Part shown: in pieces, positions 60,534-64,000 of the stretch
How the letters are laid out: each line of letters begins with the position of its first letter
Numbering within the stretch: the first letter of the stretch is position 1
Source: CAIUSP01 sp964594365
GTDB lineage: Bacteria > Actinomycetota > Thermoleophilia > Solirubrobacterales > 70-9
DNA: 64,000 bases
Direction of reading: 5' to 3'
Assembly (NCBI GenBank): GCA_964594365.1
Contig: CAZQMB010000006.1
Location: 1 to 64,000, forward strand
The notes under the pieces: model-generated
Told to the model about the DNA's origin: nothing
Databases searched by the model: none
Seen by the model: only the letters and a program-made list of their open reading frames with translations
Position numbers and translations under genes: made by a program

Positions 60534-60776
60534 TCAGGGAACCGGAATCCCGCCGCCGCCACCGCCGCCACCGCCAGATGTGGTCGTGGTCGGAGTGGTG
60601 GTGGGAGTCGAGGTAGTCGTCGGCACTGAGGTCGTCGTGGGAGCGGTGGTCGGCGCGGACTCGGTCACCGTCGTGCTGGAGCCACCGCTGTCACCGCTGA
60701 CCAGATAGAGCCCCACGACGAGACCGACCACTATCGCCACCAAGAGGCCGATGATCCATTTGGCGTTAGTACTCAC
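60534..60776 (-). CDS. Small membrane-anchored Thr-rich protein
   Basis: The 80-aa product has one N-terminal membrane segment (about 7-26), then a Thr/Pro/Ser-rich stretch and a nine-glycine run ending IPVP. It is probably anchored with an extended, perhaps glycosylated, extracytoplasmic tail. No family is recognised. The GTG start is 7 nt after TACCCT, the same hexamer and spacing as the leuA leader. It sits between argD and argG. Confidence 0.7.
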   Translation of the reverse strand: MSTNAKWIIGLLVAIVVGLVVGLYLVSGDSGGSSTTVTESAPTTAPTTTSVPTTTSTPTTTPTTTTSGGGGGGGGGIPVP

Positions 60777-60783
60777 TGCTCGA

Positions 60784-60789
60784 AGGGTA
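60784..60789 (-). promoter_or_regulatory. -10 box TACCCT for the small Thr-rich gene
   Basis: TACCCT ends 7 nt before the GTG start, supporting expression of the small gene from its own leaderless promoter. Confidence 0.5.
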
Positions 60790-60822
60790 ACGCGGTGCCG
60801 GACGGCTTCTGTGCGAATCGAC

Positions 60823-61998
60823 TCACGAAACGGTGTCTGAGATCAACTCCAAGGCGCGATCGACCTCCTGATCGGTGAGGACCAATGGCGGCAGTAGGCG
60901 CAGCGTCGCCGGTCCGGTTGCGTTCGTGATCAACCCCTTGCCCAGGAGATCGGCGACCAGGTCCGGTGCGCCTCCGCCCGAAGCGAGGTCCGCGCCGACC
61001 ATCAAACCCCTCCCGCGTACCTCACTGAATGCCGACATCCCCGCCAGCCCGACGCGAAGACGCTCGCCGAGAGCGGACACGGAGTCCATCAGGCCCGGAT
61101 CACATGTCGCCTCCAGCGCGGCCAGCGCGGCCCGACTCGCCATCGGCCCTCCCGCGAAGGTCGAGCCGTGGTCGCCTGGTTCGAACACGGATGACCAAGA
61201 TGGGCTGGCGATACAGGCCCCAACCGGGAACCCGCCCCCCAGCGCCTTCGCTGTGGTGAGCAGGTCCGGCTCGACTCCCGAGGGCTCGTAGGCCCAGAGA
61301 GAACCCGTGCGTCCCATGCCGCACTGGACCTCGTCGAAGATCAGCGCGGCCCCAGTTCGATCAGCGGCGCCTCGCGCAGCTGAGAGCACCGAGTCAGCGA
61401 TCGGGTGGATGCCGCCCTCACCCTGGACCGGCTCGATCAGGATTCCGGCCGTCTGCTCTCCCACCGCGCGATCGAGGGAGTCCGCATCGTCTCGCGCCAC
61501 GACGTCGAATCCCTCCAGGTACGGAGCGAACGAGGGGTCCTGCGACATCTTCGGTGAGGCGGAGACCGCGCCCATCGTGCGGCCGTGGAAGCCTCCCTCG
61601 AGCACGACTATCCGGGGGCTGGAGACGCCGCGGGTGTGAGCAGCCTTCCTCGCGATCTTGATCGCGGCCTCATTGGCTTCGGCTCCCGAGTTACACAGGA
61701 AGGTCGCACCTCCCAGGCTCGACTCGGCGAGCCTCCGTGCCAGCTCGACGGCCGGCTCACTCAGGAACAGATTGGATGTGTGCATCAGGCGGCCGGCCTG
61801 ATCCTCGATCGCGGCCACCACGTCCGGGTGGCAGTGCCCAAGCGAACAGACGGCTATGCCGGTCAGGAAGTCGAGGTATTCACGGCCCTCGGAATCGGTC
61901 AGGCGAGTTCCCGACCCCTCGACGAACTCGACGCCGAACCGGCGGTAGTTGTGCATCGACCAACGTTCATCGAGCTTCTCGAGATCTCTCGGATCCAT
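60823..61998 (-). CDS. argD: Acetylornithine aminotransferase
   Basis: This class III PLP aminotransferase converts N-acetylglutamate semialdehyde to N-acetylornithine. The 391-aa product has FLTGIAVCSLGHCHP, CNSGAEANEAAIK, FHGRTMG, the FDEVQCGMGRTG motif and the PLP lysine in LTTAKALGGGFP. The ATG at 61998 has GGAGAG 7 nt upstream; the longer frame toward argB is not homologous. It begins 31 nt after argB. Confidence 0.95.
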   Translation of the reverse strand: MDPRDLEKLDERWSMHNYRRFGVEFVEGSGTRLTDSEGREYLDFLTGIAVCSLGHCHPDVVAAIEDQAGRLMHTSNLFLSEPAVELARRLAESSLGGATFLCNSGAEANEAAIKIARKAAHTRGVSSPRIVVLEGGFHGRTMGAVSASPKMSQDPSFAPYLEGFDVVARDDADSLDRAVGEQTAGILIEPVQGEGGIHPIADSVLSAARGAADRTGAALIFDEVQCGMGRTGSLWAYEPSGVEPDLLTTAKALGGGFPVGACIASPSWSSVFEPGDHGSTFAGGPMASRAALAALEATCDPGLMDSVSALGERLRVGLAGMSAFSEVRGRGLMVGADLASGGGAPDLVADLLGKGLITNATGPATLRLLPPLVLTDQEVDRALELISDTVS

Positions 61999-62029
61999 CT
62001 GCCGCTCTCCGGACCAGTCCTCACACCGC

Positions 62030-62869
62030 TCAGGCGGTGATCTTGGTCCCGACTCCGCGATCCGTGAACAGTTCGAGCAGGAGACTGTGCGGCACGCGCC
62101 CATCGATGATCTGGGCTGCCTCCACTCCCCCTCTGACCGCCTCGACGCAGGCCGACAACTTGGGCTTCATCCCGCCTTCCAGCCCCGGAAGAGCCTCGGA
62201 CACCTCCCCCGCCGTGGCCTGCCTGACCAGGCTGGATGGATCTTCGGGGTCGCCGAGCCAACCCTCTACATCGGTCAGGAAGATGGCGCGCTGCGCCCCC
62301 ATCGCCGCCGCGACCTTTCCAGCCGCCTCGTCGGCGTTGATGTTGTGTGGGCGTCCTTCCGAGTCGGTTCCCACCGACGCGATCACCGGTATGTAGTCCT
62401 CGGCGATGTGATCGATCACGTCGACATTCACCGAGTCGACCACGCCGACCAGTCCCAGTTCCTCGCTGTCCGGGGCAGGACTGACCTCGAACAGCGCTCC
62501 GTCTTCCCCGCCGAGACCCACAGCAGGCTGGCCGTGTCGCTTCAGCCGGGCGAGGATGTCCGTGTTGACCTTCCCCAACAGCACCATCCTCGCGACGTCG
62601 ACGGTGTCCTCATCCGAGACCCGGAGCCCGCCGTGGAACTTGACCTCCAAGCCGAGGCGCTCCATGTGCTCCGAGATCTCGGGCCCACCTCCATGGACGA
62701 TCACCGGATTCATCCCGACGTACTTGAGCAGGACGACATCGGTGGCGAAGGTCTCGCGAAGGGCGTCGTCGCGCATCGCGGCTCCGCCGTACTTGATGAC
62801 GATCGTATTCCCGTTGAACTGCCGGATGTACGGCAGCGCTTCGAGAAGGGTTTCGATGTTCGTGCTCAT
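62030..62869 (-). CDS. argB: N-acetylglutamate kinase
   Basis: It phosphorylates N-acetylglutamate, usually the arginine-inhibited step. The 279-aa product has VIKYGGAAM, VIVHGGGPEI, and a C-terminal GGMKPKLSACVEAVRGG followed by HSLLLELFTDRGVGT. The N-terminal helix IETLLEALPYIRQF resembles that of the arginine-sensitive hexameric type, so feedback inhibition is likely. It starts 4 nt after argJ. Confidence 0.97.
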   Translation of the reverse strand: MSTNIETLLEALPYIRQFNGNTIVIKYGGAAMRDDALRETFATDVVLLKYVGMNPVIVHGGGPEISEHMERLGLEVKFHGGLRVSDEDTVDVARMVLLGKVNTDILARLKRHGQPAVGLGGEDGALFEVSPAPDSEELGLVGVVDSVNVDVIDHIAEDYIPVIASVGTDSEGRPHNINADEAAGKVAAAMGAQRAIFLTDVEGWLGDPEDPSSLVRQATAGEVSEALPGLEGGMKPKLSACVEAVRGGVEAAQIIDGRVPHSLLLELFTDRGVGTKITA

Positions 62870-62873
62870 CTGT

Positions 62874-64000
62874 CTAGGTCGTGTACTCCGAGTTGATCTC
62901 CACGTAGCGTTTGGTCAAGTCAGAGAAGTATGCGTGTGCCGTGCCGGAACCGCGGGAGAGATCCACCGAAATCTCCGCATCGGGCCGATCCTCCGCCAGT
63001 TCCCGGGCGGAGATGGACTCCTCGCCGATAGGGCCCAGATCCTCGCCAGCCAGCGCTGCGCCGGCCGCCTGGAGGATCCGACCCCAGTTGGGGTCCCGGC
63101 CGTGAAGCGCCGACTTGACCAGTGGAGAGTTGGCAATGGCCCTGGCCACGCGCTCCGCCTCGGGTGCATCTGAGGCTCCTCTCACCTCGATCCTGCCGAC
63201 CCGGGTGGCGCCCTCTCCGTCGGCAACCACCTCGAGCGCGAGGTCCAACAACGCGGCATCCAGCAGTCCCGGAGGGAGGGGTCTACCCGACGAGCCATTG
63301 GCCTGTACGAGCACAGTGTCATTGGTACTCATCTGACCGTCGACCGTGATGCGCTCGAAGGACCCGGCCACTGCGGAACGCGAGACCGCTTCGAGGTCGT
63401 CGACCTCTGCATCGGTCTGGACGAAGCACAGCATCGTGGCGAAGCCCGGTTCGATCATGCCGGCGCCCTTGGCCTGAGCGGTGAGGGTCACCCCGCTGCA
63501 CTCGACCGCGATCTGCTTCGCGCCACGGTCGGTGGTCATGATCGCCTCGGCGAAGTCGCTCGCATTGTCTGCGGTCATCCCTGCAGCCGCCTCTCCTACG
63601 GCGCGGAGCAGGGGTGGCATGTCCAGTTGCACACCGATCACGCCCGTCTCCGCGACCGCAACCTCTCGCTCTGGTACGCCGACTGCCTCGGCTGCAGCGA
63701 TCTGGAGGGCGAGGGCGTTCGCGAAGCCCTGCTCGCCGGTTGCCGCGTTGGCATTGCCGGAGTTGACCACCGCAGTCGACAGGGCGCTGGAGTCGCAGCG
63801 CTCGCGGCAGAGCCGAACCGGCGCCGCGGCGACCGCATTGGAGGTAAGCGAGATGGCAGAGGAAACCGTTACCCCGTCGTCGACACCGAGCAGGCCGACG
63901 TCGTTCCTGCCCCCCTTCTTCATGCCGGCCGATGCCACTCCCGCCCTGAAGCCAGGTGCGAAGCGTGCGAGATCACGCTCCTCGGTGCCCGCCGGCCACT
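62874..64000 (-). CDS. argJ: Bifunctional ornithine acetyltransferase/N-acetylglutamate synthase (5' end cut off)
   Basis: This self-cleaving enzyme recycles the acetyl group between acetylornithine and glutamate. The visible part has the cleavage region AKGAGMIEPGFATML, with Thr as the new N-terminal nucleophile, NSGNANAATGEQG and GRDPNWGRI. The frame stays open to the window edge (reading GTEERDLARFAPGFRAG before the first GTG at 63938), and the GFRAG segment is a conserved ArgJ start region, so the true start lies upstream of the window. It leads argJ-argB-argD; argC is probably just outside. Confidence 0.95.
   Translation of the reverse strand, partial: WPAGTEERDLARFAPGFRAGVASAGMKKGGRNDVGLLGVDDGVTVSSAISLTSNAVAAAPVRLCRERCDSSALSTAVVNSGNANAATGEQGFANALALQIAAAEAVGVPEREVAVAETGVIGVQLDMPPLLRAVGEAAAGMTADNASDFAEAIMTTDRGAKQIAVECSGVTLTAQAKGAGMIEPGFATMLCFVQTDAEVDDLEAVSRSAVAGSFERITVDGQMSTNDTVLVQANGSSGRPLPPGLLDAALLDLALEVVADGEGATRVGRIEVRGASDAPEAERVARAIANSPLVKSALHGRDPNWGRILQAAGAALAGEDLGPIGEESISARELAEDRPDAEISVDLSRGSGTAHAYFSDLTKRYVEINSEYTT

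Overview
The window is a gene-dense, GC-rich chromosomal segment of a bacterium, almost certainly a deep-branching actinobacterium. The evidence is a partial 16S 5' end, a full menaquinone gene set, GatCAB instead of GlnRS, a resuscitation-factor-like transglycosylase domain, and many leaderless-type starts with a TANNNT -10 box 5-8 nt before the start codon. The 16S fragment and gene content would suit Thermoleophilia, but that placement is my inference. I saw no mobile element, CRISPR array, tRNA or phage gene. The sequence is a scaffold with two 100-N gaps.

Layout. 1-725: 5' end of a 16S rRNA gene (minus strand) with leader and promoter. 0.7-5.7 kb: tyrS, a class A penicillin-binding protein, and a 3-methyladenine DNA glycosylase split by an artificial gap. 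5.7-29.2 kb: amino-acid biosynthesis, mostly minus strand: argH, a DegT-family aminotransferase, cimA, ilvE, leuB, leuD, leuC, leuA, serA, a class V aminotransferase, ilvC, and (after the men genes) ilvB-ilvN. The menaquinone genes sit inside this block: menE divergent from menB-menA-menC-menD, with menF behind ilvBN. 29.2-32.7 kb: UDP-sulfoquinovose synthase, a DUF2304-GT2 fusion, a zinc-ribbon membrane protein and a class I amidotransferase. 32.7-42.1 kb: amine catabolism. A minus-strand set (permease; GS-like gamma-glutamyl ligase, gamma-glutamyl hydrolase, aldehyde dehydrogenase, SDR) faces a plus-strand pair (choline-kinase-like phosphotransferase and a dimethylglycine/sarcosine dehydrogenase-like flavoprotein). 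42.1-57.8 kb: housekeeping: gatB-gatA-gatC with two small membrane proteins, folD, pcrA, cysE-cysK-Rrf2 regulator, gltX, nfo, a cysteine-rich orphan, dnaE. 57.9-64 kb: a coiled-coil transglycosylase, small membrane proteins and arginine genes argG, argD, argB, argJ (argJ runs off the end).

How it fits together. CimA plus IlvC, IlvBN, LeuABCD and IlvE give isoleucine (from citramalate), valine and leucine. The 32-42 kb genes look suited to ethanolamine/choline-type amines: glutamylate, oxidise the alcohol and then the aldehyde, and release glycine and glutamate, with methyl groups passed to folate. The most striking regulatory element is a leucine-rich leader peptide upstream of leuA. Its Leu codons are perfectly complementary, over 9 nt, to the leuA Shine-Dalgarno region, which suggests translational attenuation.
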